Origin: JAYOEY01 sp038120295
GTDB taxonomy: Bacteria > Pseudomonadota > Alphaproteobacteria > MPNO01 > UBA2964
DNA: 28,796 bases
Assembly (NCBI GenBank): GCA_038120295.1
Contig: JAYOLL010000032.1
Span: 1 to 28,796, forward strand
Direction of reading: 5' to 3'
Below, piece after piece: positions 7,513 to 15,759 of this stretch. Positions within the stretch are counted from its first letter, which is position 1. Each line of letters begins with the position of its first letter. Below the pieces are notes generated by a model. That model saw nothing but the letters and a program-made list of their open reading frames with translations. It did not search any database and was not told the origin of the DNA. Both the position numbers and the translations under genes were made by a program.

Positions 7513-8577
7513 GTGACGGCATCCATGGATTTCGGAGGCGCCTATCGCGGCGCGCGGGTCTTCGTGACCGGCGATACCGGTTTCAAGGGCTCCTGGCTGT
7601 GCGCCTGGCTGGATGCGCTGGGCGCCGAAATCGTCGGCTACGCCCTGCCGCCGGAGGGCGAGGATCCTCTGTTCGACCGGTTGAACCTTGCGGAACGTGT
7701 GCGGCACATAGACGGCGATCTGCGCGATGCGGATGCTCTCGCCGACGCGATGAAGGGTGCGCAAGCCGACATCGTCTTCCATCTCGCCGCGCAGTCGCTG
7801 GTGTTGCGGGGGCATCGCGAGCCCAAGGAAACGTTCGATACCAATGTCGGCGGATCGGTCAATCTGCTGGAGGCGGTGCGCGCGTTACCCGATATCCGCG
7901 GGCTGGTCTTTGTGACCTCAGACAAATGCTATGAAAACCAGGAACGGTCTGCCGGCTATCGCGAGGATGACCGGCTGGGCGGCGATGAGCCCTACAGCGC
8001 ATCGAAGGCCGCCGCCGAGATCGTGTTCAACGCCTATGCGCATTCCTATTTCGATGCGCGCGACGGGTTCGGCGCGGTGTCGGTTCGTGCGGGCAATGTG
8101 ATCGGCGGCGGGGACTGGGCCGAAGACCGAATCGTACCGGATTGCATTCGCGCGCTACGGGATGGAAAACCGGTCGGTCTCAGGCGTCCCGATGCGGTGC
8201 GCCCTTGGCAGCACGTACTCGACCCGCTGGCCGGATATATGACGCTCGGTGCACGGCTTCTTGTCGGCGAAGCCATCACCGGAGGCTGGAATTTCGGTCC
8301 GTCCGAGGATGACATCCGACCGGTCGGCGAGCTGGCACAGAAGGTCGTCGATTGCTGGGGCGAGGGCGAAATCGAGAACCTGGCGACGAGGAACGCGCCG
8401 CACGAAACCACGCTGCTCTTTCTTAACAGCGACAAGGCGATCGCCGAGCTTGGCTGGCGGCCGCGCTGGCGGTTCGACGAAGCGGTCGCGCAGACCGTCG
8501 GCTGGTACAGGTCGGTCGGCGGCGGCGAAGATGCGAGCGCGGTAACCGAGCGCCAGATCGCCGACTACGCGGGCTAG
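7513..8577 (+). CDS. rfbG: CDP-glucose 4,6-dehydratase
   Basis: NAD-dependent short-chain dehydrogenase that converts CDP-glucose to CDP-4-keto-6-deoxyglucose. From GTG 7513 it is 354 residues, as expected for RfbG. VTGDTGFKGSWL (18-29) is the Rossmann NAD motif in its RfbG-specific form, TSDKCYEN is the diagnostic active-site strand, and Tyr161/Lys165 in YSASK are the catalytic pair. GNVIGGGDWAEDRIVPD is another family hallmark. TTG 7510 and ATG 7525 are alternative starts; GTG 7513 is preferred because a GGGGGTGA stretch overlapping the rfbF stop sits just upstream. Its product is probably used by the epimerase and reductase that follow rather than by a dehydrase/aminotransferase, as neither is present. 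Confidence 0.96.
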   Translation: MTASMDFGGAYRGARVFVTGDTGFKGSWLCAWLDALGAEIVGYALPPEGEDPLFDRLNLAERVRHIDGDLRDADALADAMKGAQADIVFHLAAQSLVLRGHREPKETFDTNVGGSVNLLEAVRALPDIRGLVFVTSDKCYENQERSAGYREDDRLGGDEPYSASKAAAEIVFNAYAHSYFDARDGFGAVSVRAGNVIGGGDWAEDRIVPDCIRALRDGKPVGLRRPDAVRPWQHVLDPLAGYMTLGARLLVGEAITGGWNFGPSEDDIRPVGELAQKVVDCWGEGEIENLATRNAPHETTLLFLNSDKAIAELGWRPRWRFDEAVAQTVGWYRSVGGGEDASAVTERQIADYAG

Positions 8578-8626
8578 AGGGCTGGCGCCGCCTTAATTGT
8601 TTTTGCACAAATGACTAAAATCACTG

Positions 8627-8633
8627 GAAGGAG
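8627..8633 (+). promoter_or_regulatory. Ribosome binding site for the epimerase-like gene at 8640
   Basis: AAGGAGA lies 6 bases before GTG 8640 and fixes this non-ATG start. It follows a short A+T-rich patch (8593-8621) that is unusual in this GC-rich operon. Confidence 0.75.
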
Positions 8634-8639
8634 AGAGTC

Positions 8640-9089
8640 GTGATCGACGGCGTCACCGTCACCCCGCTTCGGAAAATACCCGACGAGCGCGGTACAATCA
8701 TGCACATGCTGCGAAACGATTCGCCGGTCTTCGAACAGTTCGGCGAAATCTATTTTTCGACCGTCTATCCCGGCGTTATCAAGGCTTGGCACATCCATAA
8801 AAAGATGATCCTCAACTATGCGGTGCCGCATGGGCGGATCAAGATGGTGCTGTATGACGACCGCGAGGGCAGCCCAACGAAAGGCGAGGTCCAGCAGATC
8901 TTTCTCGGCGCCGACAATTATGCGCTGGTGACCGTGCCGCCGCTGGTGTGGAACGGGTTCAAGGGCATGGGGACAGAGGCCGCTGTTGTCGCCAACTGCG
9001 CCTCAATTCCCCATGACCCGGAGGAGATCGACCGCCTCGACCCGTTCGATCCTTCTATCCCCTATGACTGGTCCCTGAAGCACGGCTGA
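8640..9089 (+). CDS. RmlC-like (dTDP-4-dehydrorhamnose 3,5-epimerase family) sugar epimerase
   Basis: Small 149-residue cupin-fold protein of the RmlC/RfbC family, shorter than canonical RmlC (about 180). KIPDERGTIMHML and YPGVIKAWHIHKK (43-55) carry the substrate-pocket His and Lys typical of the fold; YALVTVPPLVWNGFKGMG matches the conserved IPPGVAHGF-like strand. It would epimerise C3 and/or C5 of a 4-keto-6-deoxy nucleotide sugar. Lying between rfbG and an SDR reductase, its substrate is most likely CDP-4-keto-6-deoxyglucose rather than a dTDP sugar; no RmlA or RmlB is present here. GTG 8640 is supported by AAGGAGA. The gap of 62 bases to rfbG is among the largest in this operon. Substrate is inferred. 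Confidence 0.85.
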   Translation: MIDGVTVTPLRKIPDERGTIMHMLRNDSPVFEQFGEIYFSTVYPGVIKAWHIHKKMILNYAVPHGRIKMVLYDDREGSPTKGEVQQIFLGADNYALVTVPPLVWNGFKGMGTEAAVVANCASIPHDPEEIDRLDPFDPSIPYDWSLKHG

Positions 9090-9094
9090 CTCTT

Positions 9095-10042
9095 TTGTCT
9101 TCGAACCGTTCAAAGCGCGCGATCGTCACGGGCGCGTCCAGCTTCGTCGGCGCGCATCTAACCACTGCGCTCGCGCAGGCCGGCTACGAGGTCGTCGCCA
9201 TGCATACAGGTGCACTCGGCGATTATGACGCGCTGCGCAGGGCGCGGCTCGACCATGCGGCGACGGTCGCGCGGCTGGTTCGCAACGATCTGCGTGACCG
9301 GGAATCGACGCTCGCGCTCGTCGAGAAGGAAGCGCCCGCGCTCTGGGTCCACCATGTCGGCTATACGACCAACTATACCCAGCCCGATTTCGACTGGATC
9401 GGCGCGCTGGAGACCACCGCCCGGCCGCTGTCGTTTCTGTACCCGGTATTCAGGGAGTGCGGTGCGTCGGTCATCGTTACCGGCACGGACCAGGAATATG
9501 GTGCGTCCGATCACCTGAACCGCGAGGAAGATGTTTGCCGGCCCAACACGCCCTACGGGCTTTCCAAGCTGGCCGAGGGGGCGGCGGCGCGGCAGCTTTC
9601 CCTGCTGCATGCGGTGCCGACCCGGCTCGCACGGGTCTATCTGCCGTTTGGCCGACTCGACAATCCGCGCAAGCTGCTGCCGCAACTGATCGAAGCGCTG
9701 CGGGAAGGCCGGACGATGGACCTGTCGGCTGGTGAACAGAGGCGCGATTTTCTCGGCATCGCCGATCTTTGCGCCGCCTATATTGCGCTGGCGAACGATA
9801 TGGGCCGGACGATGTTCGATATATTCAATGTGTCGAGCGGCGAACCGACCCAGCTGCGGACGCTGCTTGAAACGCTGAGCGACGAGATGGGCGCAGACCG
9901 GGCGCTGCTGAATTTCGGGGCGCTGCCGATGCGGCCGGGCGAGCCCCCGTTGTCCTGTGGCGACGCGTCCAAGGCGCGCGACCTGCTGGGCTGGCAGGCG
10001 CGTCCGCTGGCGCGCGCCATATCGGAAGACCTGCTGGCATGA
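9095..10042 (+). CDS. NAD(P)-dependent SDR sugar epimerase/reductase (putative CDP-4-keto-6-deoxyhexose reductase)
   Basis: Extended short-chain dehydrogenase of 315 residues. IVTGASSFVGAHL (10-22) is the dinucleotide-binding motif, VTGTDQEYG is the catalytic Ser/Thr strand with Thr in place of Ser, and Tyr154/Lys158 in YGLSK are the catalytic pair. GEQRRDFLGIADLCAAY is the usual C-terminal substrate-domain strand. The start is TTG 9095, five bases after the previous stop, with no good ribosome binding site; no closer ATG or GTG keeps the Rossmann motif, so coupled translation is likely. It would reduce C4 of the epimerised CDP-4-keto sugar to complete a CDP-6-deoxyhexose. The exact product cannot be read from sequence. 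The stop overlaps the next ATG (ATGA). Confidence 0.88.
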   Translation: MSSNRSKRAIVTGASSFVGAHLTTALAQAGYEVVAMHTGALGDYDALRRARLDHAATVARLVRNDLRDRESTLALVEKEAPALWVHHVGYTTNYTQPDFDWIGALETTARPLSFLYPVFRECGASVIVTGTDQEYGASDHLNREEDVCRPNTPYGLSKLAEGAAARQLSLLHAVPTRLARVYLPFGRLDNPRKLLPQLIEALREGRTMDLSAGEQRRDFLGIADLCAAYIALANDMGRTMFDIFNVSSGEPTQLRTLLETLSDEMGADRALLNFGALPMRPGEPPLSCGDASKARDLLGWQARPLARAISEDLLA

Positions 10043-11088
10043 CCGTATCCACCCGGCCGCGCTGCGCGATGCTGATGACTGTCTATAACGGCGGGCGCTA
10101 CCTCAAACCTGCGATCGACAGCGTGCTCGCCAGCGCGTTCGAGGATTTCGAATTCGTCATTGTCGATAATGTCTCGACCGATGGATCGCGCGATTTTCTG
10201 CGCTGGCTTTCCGATCCGCGAATCCGCCTGATCGAGAACGAAACCAACCTTGGGCAGACCGGTGCGCTCAATGTCGGTCTGCACGCCGTAAGTGCGCCCT
10301 ACATTGCGCGGCTCGACGCTGACGACCTGAACGAACCGGGGCGGCTCGGCGCGCAGGTCGCTCAGCTCGACGCCGACCCGAACCTCGCCCTGATCGGCGG
10401 ACAGACCGCGGCTATCGACGCTGAGGACAGGGTGCTGTTCCGGACCCGCTTTCCGCTGGATTACGAGACCATACGCACGCGTATGGTTCTGCAGAACTGT
10501 TTCGATCATTCATCGGTCATGTTCCGGCGCGACGCGGCGCTTGCCGTTGGCGGTTATCCTTCCGAATTCTCAGTAAGCCAGGACTACGCCCTGTTTTCCG
10601 CCCTGCTGCGGGAGGGGCACAAGGTGGCCAACCTGCCGCTGGCCGTTTCCAGGGTCCGCATGCATCCCGATCAGGTCATGGCGCAGGGCGGCAGCGAGCG
10701 TGAAATTGACGAGACCATTCGCGTCGCGGCCGCCAACCAGGCCTGGGCGTCGGGAGAGCCCGAGAACCTGCCGCGCGCGAGGGTGCTGCACCGGCTCTGG
10801 TCCGGCGCGGTCAGCGCCGATGCGCGGCCCGACGATCCCGAACCGCTCGACGCCCTCGCGGCGTTTTTCGACGCAAACCCTGCCGCTGGACGGCACCGGG
10901 CGATGCTGGCGCTGCTATTGCTGGGCGGAGCATGCGACGACCGGCTTGATATCAGGCGCCAGCTGCTGGCGACCGCACTGGGCGCGAGCCCCGGCGTCGT
11001 TTTCGGTGGCGAGTTCTGGAAGCGGCTGGTGCGAGCCGCGCTTCCGGCGAGCCAGCTTGGCCGCCTGCGTTCCCTGGTAACTCACTGA
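10039..11088 (+). CDS. Family 2 glycosyltransferase
   Basis: Inverting GT-A glycosyltransferase of 349 residues. LMTVYNGGRYLKPAIDSVL is the N-terminal nucleotide-binding strand, FVIVDNVSTDGS (39-50) matches the DDGSTD position with Asn for the second Asp, and RLDADDLN (91-98) contains the metal-binding DxD. Later, SQDYALF fits the ED/QD catalytic-base position. The last 120 residues form a helical tail without membrane segments. ATG overlaps the SDR stop by 4 bases, suggesting it may transfer the CDP-6-deoxyhexose made just upstream, although most GT2 enzymes use UDP-, GDP- or dTDP-sugars. Acceptor unknown. Confidence 0.9.
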   Translation: MTVSTRPRCAMLMTVYNGGRYLKPAIDSVLASAFEDFEFVIVDNVSTDGSRDFLRWLSDPRIRLIENETNLGQTGALNVGLHAVSAPYIARLDADDLNEPGRLGAQVAQLDADPNLALIGGQTAAIDAEDRVLFRTRFPLDYETIRTRMVLQNCFDHSSVMFRRDAALAVGGYPSEFSVSQDYALFSALLREGHKVANLPLAVSRVRMHPDQVMAQGGSEREIDETIRVAAANQAWASGEPENLPRARVLHRLWSGAVSADARPDDPEPLDALAAFFDANPAAGRHRAMLALLLLGGACDDRLDIRRQLLATALGASPGVVFGGEFWKRLVRAALPASQLGRLRSLVTH

Positions 11089-11100
11089 CAGGATTCAAAT

Positions 11101-11838
11101 ATGGTTTCTTTTGATCGACAGCGCATGAAGGACCATGTTTCCCATCAGGACGAGGGTTACGGGCAACACGACGAGTTTGCGATCCGCAATAGCACGCTGA
11201 TCCTCAAATCGCGTATCCATAAGGAACTGTTCCTTGTTTCCCTGATTGCGGAAGAGCTGAGGGAAAATCGACCGGTTGTACGCCTGCTTGAGGTCGGTTG
11301 CGGGATCGGTACGCTGACGCCCGCGTTACGTTCCATTGCCGACGAAGTTGTAGCGTTCGATCTTAGCCCCGCCGGGGTCGAATTCGCGGAGCAATCCCTG
11401 GAAGGCTGGCCCGGGATCAGGCTCTGCGTTGCCGACGGCACCGCACCGCGTGGCGAACCTGTCATTGCAGAAGGCGAGTTCGACATCATTCTGATCCGCG
11501 AATTTCATCCGTTTACGCGTGATTTTTATGCTGACCGGCGTGAAGCCAACCGGGTTCACGAAGAAGTGCTTGCTGAGTATGTGAGCTTGCTCGCACCGAA
11601 GGGTCTCCTGCTCATCAGCCATGCCGAGGACAAAGAACAGACCATTCGGCCGGAAGAACTTGTTCTGCCCGCCGACGTCGAATACCGAATTGCACGGGTA
11701 GATCCCCGGTTGCTGGCGGCATTTCTGTTTCTGACCAGAAACCGGCTTGGACCCGCTATCCGCCTGACCCGTTTGGCGCAGCTGGCCCTATGGAGCCTGG
11801 TGCGGCGAAACGTTCTCTATGTTCTCCAACGGTCGTAG
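11101..11838 (+). CDS. Class I SAM-dependent methyltransferase
   Basis: 245-residue protein. RLLEVGCGIGTLTPAL (61-76) is the SAM-binding motif I, EVVAFDLSPAGVEFAEQSL gives motif II with the acidic residue that binds the ribose, and EFDIILIREFHPF is motif IV; RIARVDPRLLAAFLFL starts an unusual C-terminal tail. AGGA sits 7 bases before ATG 11101. It is likely to methylate a sugar hydroxyl or carboxyl of the polysaccharide. By eye its GC is lower than that of the flanking sugar genes, which suggests separate acquisition. The next gene starts 2 bases after its stop if the GTG start is used there. Substrate unknown. Confidence 0.85.
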   Translation: MVSFDRQRMKDHVSHQDEGYGQHDEFAIRNSTLILKSRIHKELFLVSLIAEELRENRPVVRLLEVGCGIGTLTPALRSIADEVVAFDLSPAGVEFAEQSLEGWPGIRLCVADGTAPRGEPVIAEGEFDIILIREFHPFTRDFYADRREANRVHEEVLAEYVSLLAPKGLLLISHAEDKEQTIRPEELVLPADVEYRIARVDPRLLAAFLFLTRNRLGPAIRLTRLAQLALWSLVRRNVLYVLQRS

Positions 11839-11840
11839 GC

Positions 11841-13778
11841 GTGGATATCGCGACCGCTTTTCTTTGCGTCCTGCTGCTGATCGCCGCCTGCCTTGGGCTC
11901 GGCGCGTCGGTCCTGCGTGGCCTGAAAATTTCCGCCGATCTTTCGGCGGTCGAGAAATATGCCTGGGGCTTTTCGACGGGGTTTGCCGCGCTGGGCTGGA
12001 TCCTGTTCTTTCCTGCGTGGGCCGGGTTTCTTTCGATGGCGACGCTGCTCGTCATTTGCGGTGCAGCAGCAGGACTCTGCGTTCTTTACTGGCGTCCTGA
12101 GCCAGCCGCCGAATCACTTACATCGAACCCGATACCAGGGCCGTTTCTGGTTCTTCTCATCGCCGCCGGCGGGTTTATCGGTATCGTCGATCTGCTTGAA
12201 GGGCTGGCGCCGCCGGCAGATGCGGATTCTCTGGCCTATCATTTCAACCTGCCGAAACGGCATCTTGAAGCAGGCGAACTGGTCTTCTTTCCCCGCGCCC
12301 TCGACGGAGCGCCGCCGCAACTTCTCCATATGACCTATATGGCCGCGCTCGGCATCGGTGGGGAGCGGGCCCTGACTCTCTGGACGATGGTCAGCGGGTG
12401 GGCAACAGGCTTTTTGCTCTACGCCATTGCGCGCCGCTGGCTGTCGGCAGGCTGGGCGGCGGGGTTGGCGCTCATCTATCTGTCGACTCCTGCGGTTCTG
12501 CAGACCGGCGGCACCGGGCATGTCGAGGCGCGTCTGTCGCAGTTCGCCCTGCTGGGAGCGGTCGCGTGCGGATTGGCAGTCAACCAGAGAGCCCCCCGCT
12601 TTGCCGCGCTGGCCGGGCTTTGCGCCGGCGCCTATATCGGCGCCAAGCTGACCGGTCTTCTGTTCGCCCTGGCATGCGCGGTCGTACTGGTCTTTGGCAG
12701 GGATCGCCTGCGCAGCATTCCGTTGTTTGCTGTCGTTACGGTGGCCGCGTGCTTCCAGTGGTATTTATGGGTGTGGCTGAAATCCGGCGATCCGTTATTT
12801 CCGATACTCTACACCTATCTCGGCGTTTCAGACCCCTCTTTCTGGAATGCCGCGCATCACGCGGTATTCGAGGCGTGGCGGCCCACAGAGGGGACGGCGG
12901 TCGACCCCACACCGTGGGGATTCCTGTATTTCCCCTTCTACATCACCTTCGCAAACGACTCTCTGATCGAGTCGGGGCGTACGGGGCTGGGGCTGTTTGC
13001 CCTGTTGCTGCTTCCGTTTGCGGCAGCCGAAGCGTGGCGTCGCCGCCGGTCACTGCATCTGGGCGTTTTGCCCGCGATGGCAGCGATTGCGATTCTATTC
13101 GGCGCTCTAATGTTTTTCGGCGGTCTGCCGCAGCGCGTGCGCTTCCTGTTGCCGCTTCTTCCTGTCGCGCTGATCTGTCTTTCGGTTGCGGCTGTGCGCT
13201 GGTCCGGGGGAACAGGCGCCGCTGCGCCGCTGATTGCCGGTTCGCTGTTTTGCCTGGCGAGTCAACTGGGCGCGCAGGCGGTCTACGGGCTTTCCTATGC
13301 GCGCCACTTCGCCAGCGGGGAAAACCGGAGCGAATTCATTGCCCGTACGGTCTCGATGGCGGGGATGGTGCCGTGGATGAACCAAAACCTGACGCGCAGC
13401 GACAGGGTACTGGTTTTCAATCGCCAGCTTCTGTACCTCATCGATTCGCCGGTCGTGTACACCCACCGTGTTTTCCAGGCGAAGTATAATTTCATCCTGG
13501 AACGCGAACGCCCGCAGGCGCTGTATCGGTCGCTAAGGGATGGCGGTGTTAATCATCTTGCTTTTGCCGGGTTACGGGACGGGGCTCCGTACGACCGCGC
13601 CGTTTGGTCCGCGATCGATCTCTGGCGCGCGCAAGGCTGTCTGGAACTGGTCCGCGAACAAAAGATCAGACGGATTAATTCCCGTACCTTGAATTGGGCC
13701 AACCCGGGGGCCAGAACCATGTATCTCTACCGGCTGGTCTCCGATCGCTGCTCTGCCGTTCCGTCATCGCGTGGATGA
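11841..13778 (+). CDS. GT-C-like multi-pass membrane glycosyltransferase (GT39/ArnT-type fold)
   Basis: Integral membrane protein of 645 residues with about 11-13 hydrophobic segments, beginning with IATAFLCVLLLIAACLG. PPADADSLAYHF in the first large periplasmic loop (Asp127, Asp129) matches the position of the acidic catalytic/metal motif in GT-C enzymes that use polyprenyl-phosphate sugars. The C-terminal 130 residues are soluble and probably periplasmic. Start is uncertain: GTG 11841 lies 2 bases after the methyltransferase stop and begins near the first membrane segment, whereas ATG 11790 overlaps that gene by 49 bases and adds a 17-residue basic tail. Neither has a strong ribosome binding site. 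It could add a side-branch sugar on the periplasmic face, with donor supplied by the DPM1-like synthase at 17118. A Wzy polymerase role is less likely but not excluded. Confidence 0.75.
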   Translation: MDIATAFLCVLLLIAACLGLGASVLRGLKISADLSAVEKYAWGFSTGFAALGWILFFPAWAGFLSMATLLVICGAAAGLCVLYWRPEPAAESLTSNPIPGPFLVLLIAAGGFIGIVDLLEGLAPPADADSLAYHFNLPKRHLEAGELVFFPRALDGAPPQLLHMTYMAALGIGGERALTLWTMVSGWATGFLLYAIARRWLSAGWAAGLALIYLSTPAVLQTGGTGHVEARLSQFALLGAVACGLAVNQRAPRFAALAGLCAGAYIGAKLTGLLFALACAVVLVFGRDRLRSIPLFAVVTVAACFQWYLWVWLKSGDPLFPILYTYLGVSDPSFWNAAHHAVFEAWRPTEGTAVDPTPWGFLYFPFYITFANDSLIESGRTGLGLFALLLLPFAAAEAWRRRRSLHLGVLPAMAAIAILFGALMFFGGLPQRVRFLLPLLPVALICLSVAAVRWSGGTGAAAPLIAGSLFCLASQLGAQAVYGLSYARHFASGENRSEFIARTVSMAGMVPWMNQNLTRSDRVLVFNRQLLYLIDSPVVYTHRVFQAKYNFILERERPQALYRSLRDGGVNHLAFAGLRDGAPYDRAVWSAIDLWRAQGCLELVREQKIRRINSRTLNWANPGARTMYLYRLVSDRCSAVPSSRG

Positions 13779-14905
13779 TGCGAATCACGACAACGGCGCC
13801 GATTCCTCTCGGCACAGACTGGTTGCAGCTCCTGACCGGGCGGGATCGCGGCGTCGATTCAATGCGGGAGGTGTGGAAGGAAGGCGGTATCGACACGGTC
13901 TGGTTCTCGCGCGGCGCGTGGGCGTTCCACGCTGTCGCGCTTGCCCTTCAGGAAAAGCTGAAACGACCGCCTTCAATCTGGTTTCCGGATTATTTCTGCC
14001 ATCAGCCGCTCCAGGCGCTGGGTGGAACGGATGCCAGGGTCGTGTTCTACCCTGTCAATTCCGCGCTCGAACCCGATTGGGAGTTGTGCAGCAAGCTGGC
14101 GTCGGCGGAAAAACCCGACCTGTTCGTTCTGGTCCATTATTTCGGGTACGCCGCCGATGCGGCGCGGGCGCGTCTCTTCGTCCAGGAGGTCGGGGCACTG
14201 TTGCTGGAGGACGCTGCCCATGCAATCGGTCCCTCCGCCGGGATTGGCCAGACCGGCGATTTCGTCCTTTACAGCCTGTACAAGCATTGCGCCCTGCCGG
14301 ACGGGGCGGCGCTGCAGGTCAGGGATAGCGAAACTGTTGTCGCTGGCTTTCTGAACGTCCTGTCCGAAACCGCTAGAGGACCCGCGCCATCGCCCGTGTC
14401 CTGGCTCGCAAAGCGGGCGCTGCAGTCGGTTCTTCCGGGAATTGGGAATGTCAGGAACACGCCGTCTGACCTTGATGACGATCCCGGAACGGTCGCTCCG
14501 GATGTCACGCCTGCGATGAGCGCCATGTCACGACGCCTTTTAGGACAGGCCCGCGACCGGTTCGATCGGGCGGCTGCAAGACGACGCGCTAACGCCGCGG
14601 CTCTCCACGACCTCTTCGGAACAGCTGATGGGCTTTCGCCGTTGCACCCGGACGCGGTCGCCGATTCCGTTCCCTATCGCGCCGTATTTCGGGCGCGCAA
14701 TCACGATACCGCGCGTCTCTGGTACCGGCGCATACGGGAGAGCGGCAACGTTGTCGAGAGCTGGCCCGACCTTCCTCCTGAGGTCCTAGGCGACCCTGCC
14801 ACCCACAAGGCAGCTCTGGAACTGCGTCGAACGATGCTGTGCCTGCCGATACATGCGGACCGCACCCCGCATCAGTTGAAAGCAGCCTATGGCGTCGCGC
14901 TTTGA
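13775..14905 (+). CDS. DegT/DnrJ/EryC1-like PLP-dependent enzyme (divergent)
   Basis: 376-residue protein from ATG 13775, which overlaps the previous stop in ATGA. The longer upstream ATG at 13694 lies inside the preceding gene. Features of the DegT aminotransferase family: FSRGAWAFHAVALAL (phosphate loop position), LVHYFGYAAD (family HLYGQPAD strand), LLEDAAHAIGP with Asp146 for the PLP pyridine nitrogen, and LYSLYKHCALPDGAAL with Lys170 in the Schiff-base position. The stretch is divergent from classical sugar aminotransferases such as ArnB, and the central part is poorly conserved. It may aminate a keto-sugar, or act as a degenerate relative. No 4-keto UDP-sugar source is adjacent, though the WbpM-like dehydratase lies at 20242. 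It converges with and overlaps the next minus-strand gene by 19 bases. Confidence 0.7.
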   Translation: MMRITTTAPIPLGTDWLQLLTGRDRGVDSMREVWKEGGIDTVWFSRGAWAFHAVALALQEKLKRPPSIWFPDYFCHQPLQALGGTDARVVFYPVNSALEPDWELCSKLASAEKPDLFVLVHYFGYAADAARARLFVQEVGALLLEDAAHAIGPSAGIGQTGDFVLYSLYKHCALPDGAALQVRDSETVVAGFLNVLSETARGPAPSPVSWLAKRALQSVLPGIGNVRNTPSDLDDDPGTVAPDVTPAMSAMSRRLLGQARDRFDRAAARRRANAAALHDLFGTADGLSPLHPDAVADSVPYRAVFRARNHDTARLWYRRIRESGNVVESWPDLPPEVLGDPATHKAALELRRTMLCLPIHADRTPHQLKAAYGVAL

Positions 14906-15759
14906 GCCGCGTCGCGCGCGTATTTCTGCAGTACTTTTCGTCGGGCCGCGTAACGTCGCCACAATCCACCCGCAACGGCCAGTTTATGCCAGGAGAAATT
15001 CTGGTCGAGGTCGACATGGTCCGCGCAAACGGCGAGCGGCGATTTGCCTGCGACATTGAGGCCGCGGACGCCGCTCCGGCAATAGCGGTAATGCCGCCCG
15101 ATTTTCGCGAGCGCGGCCTGGTCGACAGAATCGATATCGCCGAAAGGAAAGGCGAACCAGTCGGGACGCCTGCCGGTTTCCTGTTCGATCCGGTCGCCAT
15201 CCGGACCGATAGCTGCTGCCAGATCGGCAGCGCCGAGACCGGCGAGCCGGCGATGATCGATACTGTGCGCGCCGATCGTATGTCCGGCCTGTCGCAGTTC
15301 GGCAATCCGGTCCCAGCCCATGAGCGGTTCAACCTCCGGCGGCGGTGAGCTGCGGAACATGGCGCGCCGGACGGCATCCTCGCGTTCGGACGGCTGAAGG
15401 TCGACGAGGCCGGGACAGACGAAAAACAGGGCGGACACGCCTTTGCGTTCAAGAATCGGGGCGACGATCTCGTGATTGGACAGGAAACCGTCATCGAACG
15501 TCAGCAGGCAGGCGCCTGCTTTCAGCTCGCCGATTACGGCGCTGCCGTCCAGCTGGCCCGCGGCGTCTTCCGGTGTCAGGAAACCGAACCGGTTTTCGAT
15601 GAAATCGAGCAGCCTGTTAAATGCGTCCGCCTGTCGCTCTGTAACCCCGTGAAAGATGAGGGCGCGAAAAGACCCTGCGGGGTCGGCGCTGCCGGAGAGC
15701 GCACGCCCGATCCGGAAGGCGCCGTATGCCGGCGCGGCGATAAGGGACCGGAAGCTCAT
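14887..15759 (-). CDS. NodB-type polysaccharide deacetylase family protein
   Basis: 290-residue protein from ATG 15759, which overlaps the stop of the upstream FemAB gene in ATGA; the farther ATG at 15792 is inside that gene. LLTFDDGF (85-92) carries the catalytic Asp89 and metal Asp90, and GAHSIDH supplies His165 and His169, so the metal triad is complete. FPFGDIDSVD is the later Pro-Phe-Gly motif. No clear signal peptide is seen; a short hydrophobic patch near residues 6-21 is not a classical leader. It would remove N- or O-acetyl groups from a glycan. Paired with FemAB it resembles the deacetylase-FemAB couples found in exopolysaccharide loci. It ends 19 bases inside the convergent PLP gene. 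Confidence 0.88.
   Translation of the reverse strand: MSFRSLIAAPAYGAFRIGRALSGSADPAGSFRALIFHGVTERQADAFNRLLDFIENRFGFLTPEDAAGQLDGSAVIGELKAGACLLTFDDGFLSNHEIVAPILERKGVSALFFVCPGLVDLQPSEREDAVRRAMFRSSPPPEVEPLMGWDRIAELRQAGHTIGAHSIDHRRLAGLGAADLAAAIGPDGDRIEQETGRRPDWFAFPFGDIDSVDQAALAKIGRHYRYCRSGVRGLNVAGKSPLAVCADHVDLDQNFSWHKLAVAGGLWRRYAARRKVLQKYARDAAQSATP

Noticed and set aside
8593..8621. Possible sigma-70 promoter TTAATT-17-TAAAAT before the epimerase-like gene
   Set aside because: Transcription would begin at or inside the ribosome binding site at 8627-8633, leaving almost no leader; the A+T-rich patch more likely keeps the start region unstructured.
12398..13489. 363-codon frame in another plus-strand frame over the GT-C gene
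   Set aside because: The product is Arg/Gly-rich without membrane segments or motifs, while the annotated frame gives a coherent membrane protein.
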